55,248 nucleotides of DNA from Reticulitermes lucifugus. Its lineage: Eukaryota > Arthropoda > Insecta > Blattodea > Rhinotermitidae. Positions 25,623 through 38,374 of the stretch are shown here, piece by piece. The DNA is taken from NCBI GenBank assembly GCA_026260175.1, contig JAKCWW010002585.1, forward strand, positions 332 through 55,579, given 5' to 3'. The number at the start of each line of letters is the position of its first letter. Position 1 is the first letter of the stretch. The notes under the pieces are model-generated. The model was given only the letters and a program-made list of their open reading frames with translations, did no database searches and was not told the DNA's origin. The position numbers and the translations under genes are program-made.

Positions 25623-26043
25623 ATACTATTAATACTTGTAACAAGAACCCATTACAGTTTGCCAAATAAGTGAGTAGTTATGAAGGTCCGGAATTCGATT
25701 CCTTGGCTGTTTGATTAAAAGAAACAAGATGGTTTCAGGTCTAGCGAGAGATAATCGAGTGTGTCCTTCAAGCAATATCTTAAGCTTACAGCTCTCATTG
25801 TACTTCCCAAAAATAAAATTCTTCCATTAATCATTTTTAAAGCTGCTGGGAAAATATCTGGTCCTTCGCACCTGGGATGTGTGCGTCATTATATATAAGG
25901 TGGCGGTGCCTAGCGGGGAAGCAGTCAACGAGGTTAATACACTCGGTTTTAATATCAAAGGTTTACTGCGTTTAGAGCATATGAAGGTAGATTGTGAATG
26001 GCAAAACATGAAAACGAGTGCATATTGTGATCTTCCGGTTTAT

Positions 26044-26185
26044 TACAAAGTGTAGGCTGGTAGGTGGTTACCAGTGTTTCGGAGGAACATGTTGTCTCTG
26101 TCTTTACGAAGAGAGGAAGATGGAGGCAAATATTCCTTCGAAACTTTGGTAAAAACTTACCAGACTACTCACTGTCATGAACAGA
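26044..26185. repeat. Foldback (MITE-like) repeat
   Basis: Left arm: gtaggctggtaggtggttac, cagtgtttcggaggaacatg. Loop with gaagagaggaagatggaggc. Right arm: attccttcgaaactttggta, aaaacttaccagactactca. Confidence 0.7.
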
Positions 26186-27204
26186 AGACTACAACGCAAA
26201 CCTTCACGGCCGTGAAAATCTCAAATCTCATTAAATCTCATGATAAAGTTTACGATCAGTGTCCTTTTATGGTCTTCTAGGTCATAACATTGCGTCGCAA
26301 GGTCACATATCACCTAAATATCTGGCACAGCTTCATGTTCGCCACTGACAACAACGAAAAATAAACGGTATCTAAAAATGCAATATGTCAGTACATTGCC
26401 AGCCAACAAACTCAAGGAGGGTGCTGTATCATCTCTTGAAACATCGTGTACTGATATAATAAAATGACGTGTCCGCGTGTCTGTCTGTCTGCTGTGGCAG
26501 ACACAACTCATCAGGAAATGGAGATGGGATCTTGAAATTTTGGTAGTAGTTAGGGATTATTATGGAATGTGCCGTGCCAAATCTAATCGAATTCTTTCGA
26601 AGGAATCGGGGCTTATCCCCCTGCATATACTACCATACCTGCCATGCTTACTGGGTTGCAGGAGTAACAGTTCATCACTGGGTACAACATATCACATGAA
26701 GATAATATTGTCCTCATACAAGATATTAATGCTTTATTTAGTGTTAGACAAAAAAAAAGAAGTCATGGAACGGAAGGCCGTGATAATAATGGACAGTAAA
26801 TTTTATTAATCGATAATAAGAGATAGTGAGCGATAGTAATAGCTCAGGTCGCGTAGTAGCACGAGCGATAATAATCGACAGCAACTGATTTGTTTTTACA
26901 TATTTCTAGCTCTGTTACATGTTGCAGATTTAGGAAAAATGTGATTCGATGCTAACCAGGGCGACAACAGGGCACATGGCTAGTGAAACACACATATGAG
27001 CGCAAAGCATTAAGTAGTGAAACAATTATCAGGTGAAATCCTTATTGATTAGGAGCTCGTAGTATCACGTGTTAACACTCTAAAGTGTAAAATCCATGCA
27101 TATACCCTAAAATGCAATTTCTAACACTGAGCAACGATTAGAAAGAGGAATTACTAAATATTCTGCACAGCAACAGTCGCTGTTTATTTTGAGAATCCTA
27201 CTAA

Positions 27205-27470
27205 ACCCATAAATTCAGGTAAAGGTAAAGTTGCCCCTGTCGAAGCCATGAAGGCATATAAGGGCATCAGTGGTACATTTTCACTCCTCCTACACGTCAG
27301 TACTAGATTGCGGTGAGTGACCAACTTCACGCCGGCTGCTTTACCCCCGGGAAAGAACCCCCGGTACCTCTTGAATAGGAGGCTGAGAAGAGAAATCTCT
27401 TTTCCTTGCCGGGATTCGAGCCGCGGACCATCCGGCCCGTAGCGAGTCACTATGCCGACTACACAAAATG
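27205..27470 (-). repeat. tRNA-derived SINE, family A, minus orientation
   Basis: Minus strand has a B box (complement of gccgggattcgagccgcgg at 27409-27427) and body landmarks complementary to tttacccccgggaaagaacc. The 3' tail is complementary to ggtaaaggtaaagttgcccc, matching the tail of the copy at 48152. Confidence 0.7.
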
Positions 27471-28105
27471 CAGACCTTTCACAACGTTAAAGCACGTATC
27501 TCATGGATCAGGCACTGAGTTTTAAAGTGTTAACATTTTGAAGTTCTTATTGATTACAAAGTGTTTTGAATAACCAGATGTTCACCGTTCACAATACGTT
27601 AGTAAAGTCAGGCTAGAATTAAGAAAATTATTTTTGGCTAACATGATCTAATACTGTGTTAAAATAATATTAAAACATACTGAGCCTAAACATGTTGAAA
27701 GAATATCGTGCAATATCATCTTTTCTACCCACAAGGTAATTCCTCCAATAATGAAAATAAATAACACTTTGTTTTAAAATTAATATTAATATCCACCAAT
27801 GCTGAACACAGCGGAAACCGGCAAACTTACTAATGTTAATTTTACTGGTGGACGATATAATCGTAGTTTAACGTATCTTGTATTTATTTTTATGCCATTG
27901 TTCGAGCATAGCTTCTGCATAGAGCCAATATCAGGCCACAGAATATTACAGTCTGCAAAATTCTTAATACTACTTTATAGGCCTACTTTCAAATAATTAA
28001 CAGCTAAGACTTATTTGGAATTATACGACGAGAAAACCACAAATATCATTCAGGAAAATATTAAAAAACCAGGGTCCTAAAATAGATCATTATCAAACAT
28101 TAGTA

Positions 28106-28130
28106 TACTACTACTACTACTACTACTACT
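28106..28130 (+). repeat. (TAC)n microsatellite
   Basis: Eight TAC/ACT triplets. Confidence 0.9.
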
Positions 28131-28929
28131 TTACAAAATCTCTATAACCAAGTAACCATAATGGCAGTGGTAGAAAGTGTCAAGCACGTAAATCGCACTA
28201 CAAAAGTTCGCCATGTACACCATGTGACTATAAACGAGTGCTGGAATTTAAAAATTGTGATTTCCGGTGGTTTCCAACAACCTAACGTTCATGCTAAATT
28301 CCTTGAAAAAGATGTATGTCCAATTTCTCTTGACTTAGTCATAGTCATCAGAATACGAACAGGGACACTGTAATTGCCTTTGACCCAAAATTCAAACCAC
28401 GGGGTTTTCTAACATCGCATAAGACTGTACCACAGGAGGTATAAGAAGTACCTTTGGGCAGGAAAATTGTAGAAGAGGTTGGTTCCGTGACTGGAGCCTA
28501 TAAAATACACTATGGAGGTTTCGTATCTTATTGCAATCACCGAGAAGGCATTCCTATTATTACGTCATCGAGATAAGATGGGATACCCTGCACTTACATG
28601 TTAATTAGTAGCAAATGTGCTCGGCTAGCCGCTAATAAATCTTGTGGCTACATACATTCCACGCACAGTCTCACAGATAAACGTCGATTTAAGTACACGA
28701 ATCTATTTCTTAACAATCCTGAATGTGAAACAAACAAGATCGGATAACGTAAGAACCAACAACATTTAGGTACAATCTTTCCTCGTTAGAGGGCCAGGGC
28801 CGTTGAAATTCAACGTGAGTCATTTCTTTCTTGCCTTAAAACTTTACTCTCCTTAATACCTTCCTCTATCCCTTTCTTACATTCATCTTCTTCCCTCCTT
28901 TCCCCTTTAAAACTGGAATTAAACTACAG

Positions 28930-29380
28930 CTTTATCCTTCAGGTGGCACAGTTTCGAACAAGAAGCTGCCACCTATGTAAGAACTACACTTCTCCACGAA
29001 AACTCGTCATGCAATATCATTTCCCATTTTTTCGACGCATAATCTATATAAATGAACTGATTTCATGGAACAGACCCCTTCTTGCAAAGCTAACAGTCAC
29101 TGGGTTGATCAAGAAATGTTCTGACTTTCTTGGAACCCGATGGTTAATTATCATTCTGACAAGTACCCGGCACTGGATTTTGTCCCGTGCCAAATAAATT
29201 CAGTCCACGCCCTCCCACCCTTCTCATTAAGATCCATTTTAATATTACTCTTTCATTTACACCTAGAACTTCCAATTGGTTTCCTTCCGTCACAATTCGT
29301 GTTGAAACTCTATGTAGGCCTACTATTCATTTGTACCATGCGTCTACATGATCCGTACATCTCATCCTTCTTGATGCCCT
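28930..29380 (-). pseudogene. Non-LTR retrotransposon 3' remnant, diverged
   Basis: Minus strand at about 29180-29275 reads LEVLGVNERVILKWILMRR and then GGRGLN. This is collinear with the frame of the copy at 25385 (KDLGIDWKIIFKCTLRKK). The rest up to 28930 includes landmarks of the element's 3' end, such as tgatttcatggaacagaccc and ggcacagtttcgaacaagaa, but is heavily decayed. No catalytic motif remains. Confidence 0.5.
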
Positions 29381-30739
29381 TTAGTAACATGAGAATAAAT
29401 ACTGTACATAGCCTACAACTGTAATGTGTATTGATGAAATTACACTGAATTGGACTCAAGTTCACACTGAAATTTTTTATTTCTTAGTAACAAACAAATG
29501 TTATGGTCTCTGCTTAAGGCATGACCAGACCACGAATCCTTAACGAGGCGAGTGGGCGCTACATTTCCCGCAGAGAGAGACATATACAAGTTGCGACGTT
29601 GAAAGCTTATACGAGTACAAATGCAGATGCAATCAGATACAACGCTGTAAACTGGGCATCACCCAATACTGTCAACCGTGAGTAGCGTCGTCCGCTTCCC
29701 TTGCCTCGCGCGCTACGTTCAGTAACAGTTCCCTTGTTTATTTGCGTAAAACCTTATGCGTACTTTTTCTCCGTTCATTTCCAAAGAACAGACGACAAGG
29801 TCACTGGAATAAATATAATCACAAATCACTTAAAATCACCCAAGAACACCAGCATTACACAAGACCTACAGATGAATGGCGCTAGTTGGCTTAATGAGAG
29901 CCAGAAAATTCACGAGACAACAATATTCGTCACTGCGTATGAATTCTCAACCCGCCTTCGTTAAAGGTTTTTAGTCAAAGAAAACAGTACTGGAATACAG
30001 AAAGGGTTTATAGCGTACAGAATTGGGCGTAACGTATGGAAGGTCTCTCCTAAAATCGCAGCCTGGAAAGGTCTAGTAATCAACACTACAGCGTCGCCTG
30101 TTTTGTGAGTTAAACAAAGAAAAGATCCGTACTAAATGTCGCAATTTTATTACCGTCAGAGAGATTTATTTATTTGCTTTACGACTCCGGTGCCCTGGCT
30201 TAAACCATAAACAATTGGTAAGATATTTGGATTACGACAACTTTTAAGGCAATTTATATTGCGAACATAAAATAGCTTCACTACACGTACAGAACATCAG
30301 TACTACCAACGTAAAAGAGTTACTCTACACGGATTCAGACACTGTTTACAACAGGGCGGAACAAAACACACCAACTTCTGGTCGGTATGCGGGCACATGA
30401 GCACAAAACACCATAAAATTTGAAGGGGAATTTGCTGTGGTTACGGCAGTTGTTTGTCATTTGCACCATAAAATCTGCCGAGGGAAACTTTTCTGTGAAA
30501 GCGCCGCATTTCTTACTTATAAAAAGCGACTTCCTCGAAGAAACCTGACCTTAGTAACTTGAGCTCTGGACTGACTGCATTACAGATCTGACGGGATCAC
30601 AATATGAACTAAACGGAGCTGCTATCTAGAGGTTCTCCGTGATTCTTTTCCGGCAAAAATAGACAGTAAAAGTCTGACTCAAACAGATCTTCCATTCATT
30701 CTTACTTGTCGTCTTAGGGTACCATTCGTAACTGCTTTA

Positions 30740-30835
30740 CATAAAGGGTAAAGTCGTTCGTGTACACGCCATGACGGCATATAGGAGTGGAGGAATGGTT
30801 CCACTCATTCGCAAACTCTTTCAGATATGAGTGGT
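30740..30835 (-). repeat. Family A SINE tail fragment, host of a later SINE insertion
   Basis: ataaagggtaaagtcgttcg and gccatgacggcatataggag match the minus-oriented family A tail at 27210-27260. It is interrupted at 30849 by the family B SINE and resumes at 31152. Confidence 0.55.
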
Positions 30836-30849
30836 CAACCTACAAATCG
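30836..30849 (+). repeat. Target-site duplication, left copy
   Basis: caacctacaaatcg, repeated exactly at 31138-31151. Confidence 0.85.
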
Positions 30850-31137
30850 GGGGCAAGCGGTGGCGCAGTTGGTTGAGGCACTGCTCTACCAGCCAGAAGG
30901 TCGCGAGTTCGATTCCCGATGGTGTAATTGGAATTTTTCATTGACATAATCCTNNNNNNNNNNNNNNNNNNNNNNNNNNNNNNNNNNNNNNNNNNNNNNN
31001 NNNNNNNNAGGCAGCCGGTGCGTATGGCTGACAACCTTACCACCTTCATGTGCCGATTGTCTAGAAATCTGCGAGCCTTAAACTCCTGGAACCCTAAGGG
31101 CCTGTCCAGGCCTGTAATGGGATTGCTTTACCTTTAC
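30850..31137 (+). mobile_element. tRNA-derived SINE, family B, with intact target-site duplication
   Basis: The head resembles a tRNA: A box TGGCGCAGTTGG at 30861-30872 and B box GTTCGATTCC at 30907-30916, so it carries an internal RNA polymerase III promoter. The body continues with ggtgtaattggaatttttca, a 55-base run of Ns (30954-31008), then gtatggctgacaaccttacc and a 3' end gggattgctttaccttta. The duplication flanks it exactly. It has no coding capacity; mobilisation would need a partner LINE, by family knowledge. The minus-strand copy at 3268 suggests the true sequence behind the Ns is nearer 80 bp, so the N run may be a placeholder. Confidence 0.85.
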
Positions 31138-31151
31138 CAACCTACAAATCG
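31138..31151 (+). repeat. Target-site duplication, right copy
   Basis: caacctacaaatcg, identical to 30836-30849. Confidence 0.85.
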
Positions 31152-31539
31152 TACAGGAGGTCATCGTGAAAGGTGAATAAGTAAGCACTTCAAAGAACGT
31201 GACCTTGGTCTACTTACGCAGAACATCTTTCCCATTATTTCCGAAACACGCAGAGAAAGTCTTTCGTTTCTACAAATCATCTAACAGAATATTTTCTACT
31301 AAAATGGACTAGGAAGTTTAGAGCTGGTCCAATTTACTTGTATTGCGCTTTGCCTGGCCCTTTATAAAAATTATTTTTTTTCGCAATTTTATGTAAATAA
31401 ATAGCCCGTAAGTTCATTTATTGCAGGTGCAAATGCACACTACACATGGAGCCCCGCGGGTTTAAAAATTGTTCTCCTTGTACGAGTATTTCGTGAGATC
31501 TGACACAAGCAGAGCAGTGTGCAAGAACACAGCCGGCTT

Positions 31540-31735
31540 CTGGGACGTGACTCCGTACAATTTGGTATATAGACACGAAGGTTTCGGAGGAACCTTCTGT
31601 TTTCTTCACATAGAAGCGTTAGGTGTGCGGGGAGATATTTTACGGTATATAGACACGAAGGTTTCGGAGGAACCTTCTGTTTTCTTCACATAGAAGCGTT
31701 AGGTGTGCGGGGAGAAATTTTACGGATATAAGGGT
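31540..31735. repeat. Foldback-family arm with two 80-bp tandem units
   Basis: Starts ctgggacgtgactccgtaca, the family's outer arm. The block beginning ggtatatagacacgaaggtt occurs at 31564-31643 and again at 31644-31723. The units differ by a single base (gatattt versus gaaattt), so the duplication is recent compared with the age of the element. Confidence 0.8.
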
Positions 31736-31749
31736 ACTTAAATCTCTTT

Positions 31750-33000
31750 AAATAAACCATGAATAAATATTGCAAACGCTACCAAAACGATCACGTGGTC
31801 AGGTCAACTGCTAGAGGCTGTCAATGAACAATGAAACTAATGCAGGTTTTTGAACGTTAACAGTTTCATGACATTTAATAATATCGCATATATTTAGCTG
31901 AAAATCCCAAAAGTTACATAATATTAACTATTAATAGCACAGTTACTTGGAAACATGGAAAACACAAGACGTGGTCTTTGAGGTTATGGAACAATTCACA
32001 TAAAACTTTGTTATAATAATGTGAATAGACAACGTCTGCATTTTTCCGCGTGCATTCGAAGAAGGCCGACTTGTGACTGCCGCGTGTGTAACAAAAGGTC
32101 CATTTCCATTAGGGACTTAATATTTTAAATCCCACGACATAATAATGTGTCAACCATCATGGCGGAGCACAGCTGAGTTTCCACCTCAGAGAAATAATCA
32201 TATTGGTAATGAAATGTACACTATTACAAAGGAAGAATTTCAGTAAGAATTACATTATATTAATGATTAATGAATAGAATCATAAAGTCACACTTCATTC
32301 GCGCAAGACGGTAAGCACACTGAAAAGTCAGGAAGTGAATTACATGGAGCATATTACTCAAATGAATTTAAAAAACAAAAATAATTAAATAGGGAATTTC
32401 GTCGATTAAGGCCAGGCGGATAAAAAGGCCATTTGAATTTGTCAAGCTAAGTCACGTTTATATCACAAGACGCAGCGAACAATAAATTTCAAATCATTGC
32501 TAATCGTGTAACCGGCTATCAAGTTTTGTCGCCTTGAATGTTCGTGTCCAATTATTCTCTACTTATCTGCCAACAAGTCTGAACACGTTTCCACTGCAAG
32601 GTGCATTTTAGAGGATGAATTTGGGCAACACTGTGGAGTGAATGTAACATTATGTCTGTGTAACCTTACAGAGAGTCATATTTTGGTGTCTGTAGACTAG
32701 TAATGTAATGCTTTGTAATAATTCACCATGAATTCTTGGATAAATTCATTCCATAAGACATAATATTGTCTGAAATGAATTATGTCTTGTCGGATAACAC
32801 AGCCACTTGAAGTTCGGCAAACAAGACCAGGCGGGCTCTGTACATTTTGGAGGCAGATATCTGTTGAAATACAGTTTTACTTAACAATAATAATTGAAGT
32901 AGGCCTATCTGCACTAAATATTTTTATGCGTACATAAAACACAACTAGAGATTATTTGTAATCAAGAAGCCCATAAGAGAGCCAGAAACTATGTAGCTCT
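31750..33000. other. Intronic stretch, no gene seen
   Basis: AT-rich, with no repeat or domain recognised in any frame. Confidence 0.5.
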
Positions 33001-34620
33001 TTTAACAAATTATTTTCAGTCAAATGAAAAATACTCATATGTTTCTTACAACCTTTTCTTATCCAAAACAGAACACGAGCAACCCAAAGAAAAGACAAAA
33101 TATCAGACCAAAATGGAAGACAAAGGATTTAGAGAAGTCACAGCAGTCCATAAGTTCCGGATTACCAGTTGCAACTGCGTTACGCCAATACGCCATTCCT
33201 CGCATAATTTTAAGGAATTGGTTGCTAAGAAAGGACAAGACTCCAGAAAGGAAGCTTGGCAGATATGTCGTCCTAAATTTAGCCGTGGAAGAAGAACTTA
33301 AGGGGAGGATAGTACATCAATAACAGGTGGGTTTTGGTTTGACTAGACAGCATGTGAATTCATTCGCACTTAGAGCCTTCGAAGACAAAAATATACCGCA
33401 TCCATTCAAGGATGAAGCAGACGGCAAGAATTTGAAGTATGGCTTCTGAAGGCTGTTCCCTGACGTTGTTTTAAAAATGTCTGAAAATCTGAGCTAGGAT
33501 GACTGATGAGGTTCACAAAAGAAATAGTGTCTGACTTCTACAAACTCCTTTGGAAAATCTTGGACGACATGTAACTTCTTTGACAAGCCTCACTTGATTT
33601 ACAATGTTGATTAAAGTGATTTACAGTCAACATACATCGGTTCGCGTTTGGTGTAAGCACAAAAGATAGTAAGCGCGTGCATGTAGCTACCCTAGGTCAA
33701 AAGCGTGGAAGTGTAAGGGTTGTGGCGTGCAACAAAATAACGGGAACTAACTGGATTCCGCCAATGATATGATATGAGAGCAAGTATGGAAAAGGATAAT
33801 TTGGCCACGATCTTCCTGACAGGAGGATTTTTGGAATGACACCAAATAAAGGAAGAATTCTGTAGATGCTTACAGCATTTCAATAATCATCGGTTGGCAG
33901 GCTGGGCGCTGGTTTTTGTGGACGTGTATCGCAGCCACTTGGGCATTTCCGTGTTTGAAGTTGCTGACAACTTTGGAATCCAGCTGATCTGTCTCCCGGA
34001 ACGTTGTAGCCATGAAGTACAGTCACTGGTTAAAAGTTTCTTCAAGCCTCTGAAATCGTACTGGAATGAAGAAGTAGAGAGCTACCGAAGACAACAACCT
34101 GGAAGGGCATTACGAAAGCTCCAGTTTCCAAAATTATTCACACAAGTATGGATGCGTACAGCCATCCTTACCTATGCTACCTCAGATTTTAGATTATTGG
34201 AATCTATCATCATCATCCCATACATTCCGTGAACTTCTGTCCACGCCGAAAGTAACGAAGAGTTCAGCAAAAGGACGCAGGCTACATATTTGAATGTAGT
34301 TACTCGAGCTTTGTTCCACACCTACTGGAAAACTGTTTCATATCTTCGAAACGAAAAGAAAAAATTCCCACAATAACAAATGAAAAGAACCAGCGTTAAC
34401 AGGAAAAAATATGACATGTAATTGCGCTGATTGTGCGTGATTCTGCAATGCCAGAAGTAAGGACGACTGGAGTCACTGCGTTCAGTGTAAGGTCTGGTAT
34501 CACGAGAAGTGCGAGAAAGGTAATAGCCTGAGGTGTGGCTTGTGTACCTTATGTGATGAGGGTTCTGCTTCACTCAGTGAGGGTGACGTGTGATTCTTAC
34601 ATAAATTACTTAAATATCTG
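33000..34620 (+). pseudogene. Decayed pogo/Tigger-type transposase with C-terminal zinc-finger-like module
   Basis: Blocks in order: a basic helix-turn-helix (psq-like) start, RPKWKTKDLEKSQQSISSG with LPVATALRQYAIPRIILRNW (33104-33220); a linker through IPHPFKDEADGKNLKYGF; IYNVD (about 33600) with the usual E of the D-E-S turn now a stop; VFVDVYRSHLGISV (33910-33950), matching the second catalytic Asp block; and CLPERCSHEVQSLVKSFFKP (33990-34050), where the third catalytic Asp of the usual P-L-D is lost (SLVK). At 34420-34550 a Cys/His-rich stretch reads DDWSHCVQCKVWYHEKCEKG then LRCGLC, resembling the PHD-like finger on some insect pogo elements. Several stops and frameshifts make it inactive. 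A domesticated gene is unlikely because the frame is broken throughout. Confidence 0.8.
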
Positions 34621-35499
34621 GAATTGTCTAAAATGTGGCATGGGATTATCAAGCCCGATATTTTCACTTTGATAAAAAAGGCAAATATGTAAATTGTGCA
34701 ATTAAAAGATATAGAAGGTATTAAAGCAGAAAAAACCTCATCATCTTCATCAATTTCCTCAAAGGGTTGCACAATAAGCCTTCAAGGCTGCGGTGCGTCC
34801 GTAGCATCTGCTACGGGGCCCTTCAATTAAAAAAAAGTTATTCACGAATGAATAAATTGGTGGCCGTAAAGACTTCAAGTGTTAATTCATGCAGAAGGAA
34901 AACACCTGAATGATTTACTGAGCCTCTATAAGTGTTAAGCAACATTATAACGACAGGATTGCCGGTTGACATAATTAATGTAAGAAAAGTATCGCTCATT
35001 TTTGGGGAGTGAGAAAACGTGAATTTTTCATTCCGTCTGTTTAACTATTGATGGGTGTATATTAAATGAGTGTATTAAAAATTAATTTACACAAATTTGT
35101 GACTGTTTTTCTCAATTTGTTTTTACAGAAAACTTTACGTTTTATTGTAACTCATTGTACCTTAACAGTATGATAACACCCTGAACACTTCTCCCGTTTG
35201 CACTCCACATTCACGACTTCCATGCATTCCGTTTTGTGACAATGTGGCGGAGAATTTTGTAAATAATGCAATGTTTAAGTTTCTTAATAGCTCGGCCTCA
35301 GGGCAAAGTCTCTCCCTTGAGTGTAACTAACCTACCATAAGTTGTCACAGAGGTCACGGGGCACTTAAAAAGCATACGTTTAGTCGTGTTAGCCGCAGTT
35401 TAAAATACTTATTCACTAGTCGCCTCTCCTGTTACAACAAAGCAAGCAAAGAGTAAATATATCAGTAGCAACACATCTTTCTTACCATCCGCAAACTTT

Positions 35500-36400
35500 G
35501 AAGTTTAAATGTACTTTTCTATGCAACACACTCCGATTTCCAAAATTGTATCGCCTTTTGAAGGTTCCCAATCATCACCCGTTTATATTTCTGGTAATGT
35601 CAGTATGTTGACGAAGGTGAGTACGGAGGATGATACAAGGAATGATACTGATACGGGAAACCGAAGCACTCGGAGAGAGATTTGTCACACTGCCACCATT
35701 TACGCCAACAACCTCACTTTTGTAGTGGACGAAGTGTCACTTGGACAGGTTTTACATAAATCCTCTTCGTACCTCACAGATAAAACAGGCCCCCTCCACT
35801 ATAAAAACCAATCAGTTAATACTGGTAGGACAATGAACCGTGTTGATAATTAGAATGGTAAGAATGCATGGTGTGGGTAAAATACAAATGGTATATCAAA
35901 CGGTACGTATAGTAACCATTAGGCAACGTCAGTCCCTCTTCGTGCGAAGGTCTCACACAAATACCCTTAATGAAACCAAATTTTATATCGCCAAGTGCCG
36001 CGTACAGAACCTAGCACGAAGGCTACGGGGCAGAATAAGCAACAACTTGCAACAAACATGTTTCCCAAAGCAACTTTTTGGACTGGTGTGAGATAGCAGG
36101 TGGATGTGATGAAACGCCCACATTATCAGGTGTCGTACTGCAATGCATCGCGAAATCGCGCACAGAGGGCGCGTAGTATTGACAGAATTTTGTAATTTAC
36201 GATGTTTCTTTACCCTCCTAGACAACAGGAGGCAGAATCAAGCCAAAGTGCTTCTGGCAGGTGGAGGCAAACTCCGTCCTATGAAGTTTGGATTCATTAT
36301 CCGTTTGTTCCACGCCGTATGGATCAGACAACCAACATATCACCAACCCTGTAATTTGCTTCAGTTACACCTCCAGTGGAGTTGTACGTAAATTTTATTT
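35500..36400 (+). other. Unassigned intronic region with overlapping open frames
   Basis: Frames at 35509-35853 and 35840-36091 overlap and have no recognised domain. The second is arginine-rich with charged spacing but no catalytic motif. It may be an unclassified repeat. Confidence 0.35.
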
Positions 36401-36839
36401 TCATTTTAATTAATAAACCGTGAGTGGTAATTAAATTACCTGCAAAACGGTAATAAATACTCGTTACTATTTCTAAAATTTACAATTTCTACAATACATA
36501 TTTTTTAATTCCCCTCGTTACACACATACATTTTTAAATCAACACCAGCTTATACAAAATAAGCATACATAATCCTTTAAAACATGAATTCCTTTCGATA
36601 TTTAAGGAGAACATAAAATGCTTAAATTTTAAGGCGATTCATCACCATTGTTTGCAGTCAAATAAAACCGACAAATAAATAATTTTTAAATGTATATATA
36701 GAGTCCATTTTATTTTAGACTACATATTTTATGCTGACTTGTTACTGAATTCATTGTAAAGTTTCAGATCTCTTACTGCACTTGCAGTTATATGTCAAAT
36801 ATTTTATTTTCTTCTGTACAGCCCAATGCTGGCTATTAA

Positions 36840-36858
36840 TTTCGCCGAAACATGTCGC
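36840..36858 (+). repeat. Short hairpin repeat, half copy
   Basis: tttcgccgaaacatgtcgc matches the right half of the repeats at 37245 and 46182. Confidence 0.45.
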
Positions 36859-37244
36859 TGTTGATATTGTTTAAAATATATGTTGTGTTGACGGATTAGT
36901 TTTTGGTTTTAATTGAAATGCTTCTAAACACTATTTAAGAACTCGGTTAACATTTAAAAATCGTATTTCTTATGTATACTGTTGAAAAGAAAAAGAATTG
37001 GTTCTTCAGTTTACACAGCGTTAGTGTGTATTTTATTACAGAGACAAGAAAACACGTTTTGGCCTATCATGTAAAACTTCAGGTACACTGCACATAAAAA
37101 TCTCTCAAGCATTAAAATATGTTTACATTTCATGCGTTACGAAGATCAGAGGAATTAAAATCTCATATTCCTTTACACGGTGTAACTGTAATGCAAACAT
37201 ATAGCACACGTTATAATATTAGACAGATTTTCATGTTTAATCGA

Positions 37245-37280
37245 CCTGAAGATGGCCTGATATGATAGGCCGAAATGTGT
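37245..37280 (+). repeat. Short hairpin repeat (gatggcc...ggccgaaa type)
   Basis: cctgaagatggcctgatatg followed by ataggccgaaatgtgt: ggcc-centred stem with a short loop. Confidence 0.6.
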
Positions 37281-37907
37281 CATCTTGACTGTGTAACAGA
37301 GTTCATAGTAAAGCCGTATAAACTGGAAGAGAAGCTCGTTTTATTTTATTGTAGATTTAAATGTAACACAGCGGGACGTCGCGTATAGGAATATGTTATG
37401 TTACTGTGTAAGAACTGTAATGATGTACATGCGGTACCAATACTAGTGTATTCGCTGCCTCTTTCAAAGTAACTAAAAACAATAGGTCCTACAGAAAAGA
37501 GTGTCTCAAGCATATATTATGTGCGTTTCATTCTCTTCTATAAAAGAATTTTTAACAATTTTCGTTTCGATAAGTACTTACCGAATTACGCTCTACAAAC
37601 TCTTATAAATGCAGATTGACCTTTACCTAAAGTTTGCGTTATTTTTGTCTTATTTTAAACAAAAAGGGAAGGAATCGTTTAATTTCAGTAAAACCCCACA
37701 TTATAAAATTTCAAGAAAATCCGTTGAGCTGTTCTAGAGGATCAATATATCCGATGATACGAACGAGATACATGGCTCTGACATTGGCGCTATGTAAATA
37801 CGAGTATTTAGTGTGTGGCATTATCAGCCAAAGGAAAGCCTTTCTGCCATTTCTCGATCCTTTGCAGCTTTCGGTAATGTAAATTCATAAGGTGCCAAAA
37901 ATGAGGG

Positions 37908-38172
37908 GGCTGGGATAGCGCAGTCGGTATAGCGACTTGCTATGGGCTGGATGATGCTGGGATTGAATCCCGCAGGTGGCGATATTTTACGTACCCGTCC
38001 AGCCCATCCAGCCTCATGTACAAGGTGTACCGCGTCATTCCCGGCGGTAAAGCGGCCGAGGCATGATGCTGACAACCCACCCCCTTCTAGCGCCGAGGTT
38101 GCGAATGGGTCGGAGCTATACCTTCTCTGTGCTTGCGTAGCCATTTCATGGGGCGACCTTCACCAAAAGTGA
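37908..38172 (+). repeat. tRNA-derived SINE, family A
   Basis: A box ggatagcgcagtcggtatag, B box gggattgaatcccgc, body cccggcggtaaagcggccga and tagcgccgaggttgcgaatg. Flanks ccaaaaatga (37895-37904) and ccaaaagtga (38163-38172) may be a one-mismatch target-site duplication. Confidence 0.75.
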
Positions 38173-38218
38173 CGGAAAATAATAATGACTGAATACTGCT
38201 TTAGGTTTACTGTCTTCC

Positions 38219-38374
38219 AGGATGTGACACCATGTAGTACGGTAGAAATTTTCCAACGGTTTGGAGAAGTATGCTGCCTGCATATCCTCAAAAAAGTCCA
38301 AAAACGGAGGTAGTGGATTTTTCCGAGATATGCGTGAACATCTATCACAATATACGACTACATGTCCGAGAAGA
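38219..38374. repeat. Foldback (MITE-like) repeat, diverged
   Basis: Left arm: aggatgtgacaccatgtagt, then caacggtttggagaagta and ctgcctgcatatcctc. The right arm is weak. It lies in the giant intron, about 160 bp from the exon B donor. Confidence 0.55.

Noticed and set aside
30850-30920. Possible functional tRNA gene
   Set aside because: A and B boxes are present, but no complete cloverleaf closes and the sequence continues into a SINE body with a target-site duplication.
33024-34232. Domesticated pogo-derived host gene
   Set aside because: Multiple stops and frameshifts between domains and loss of catalytic residues without a continuous frame argue for a dead transposon.
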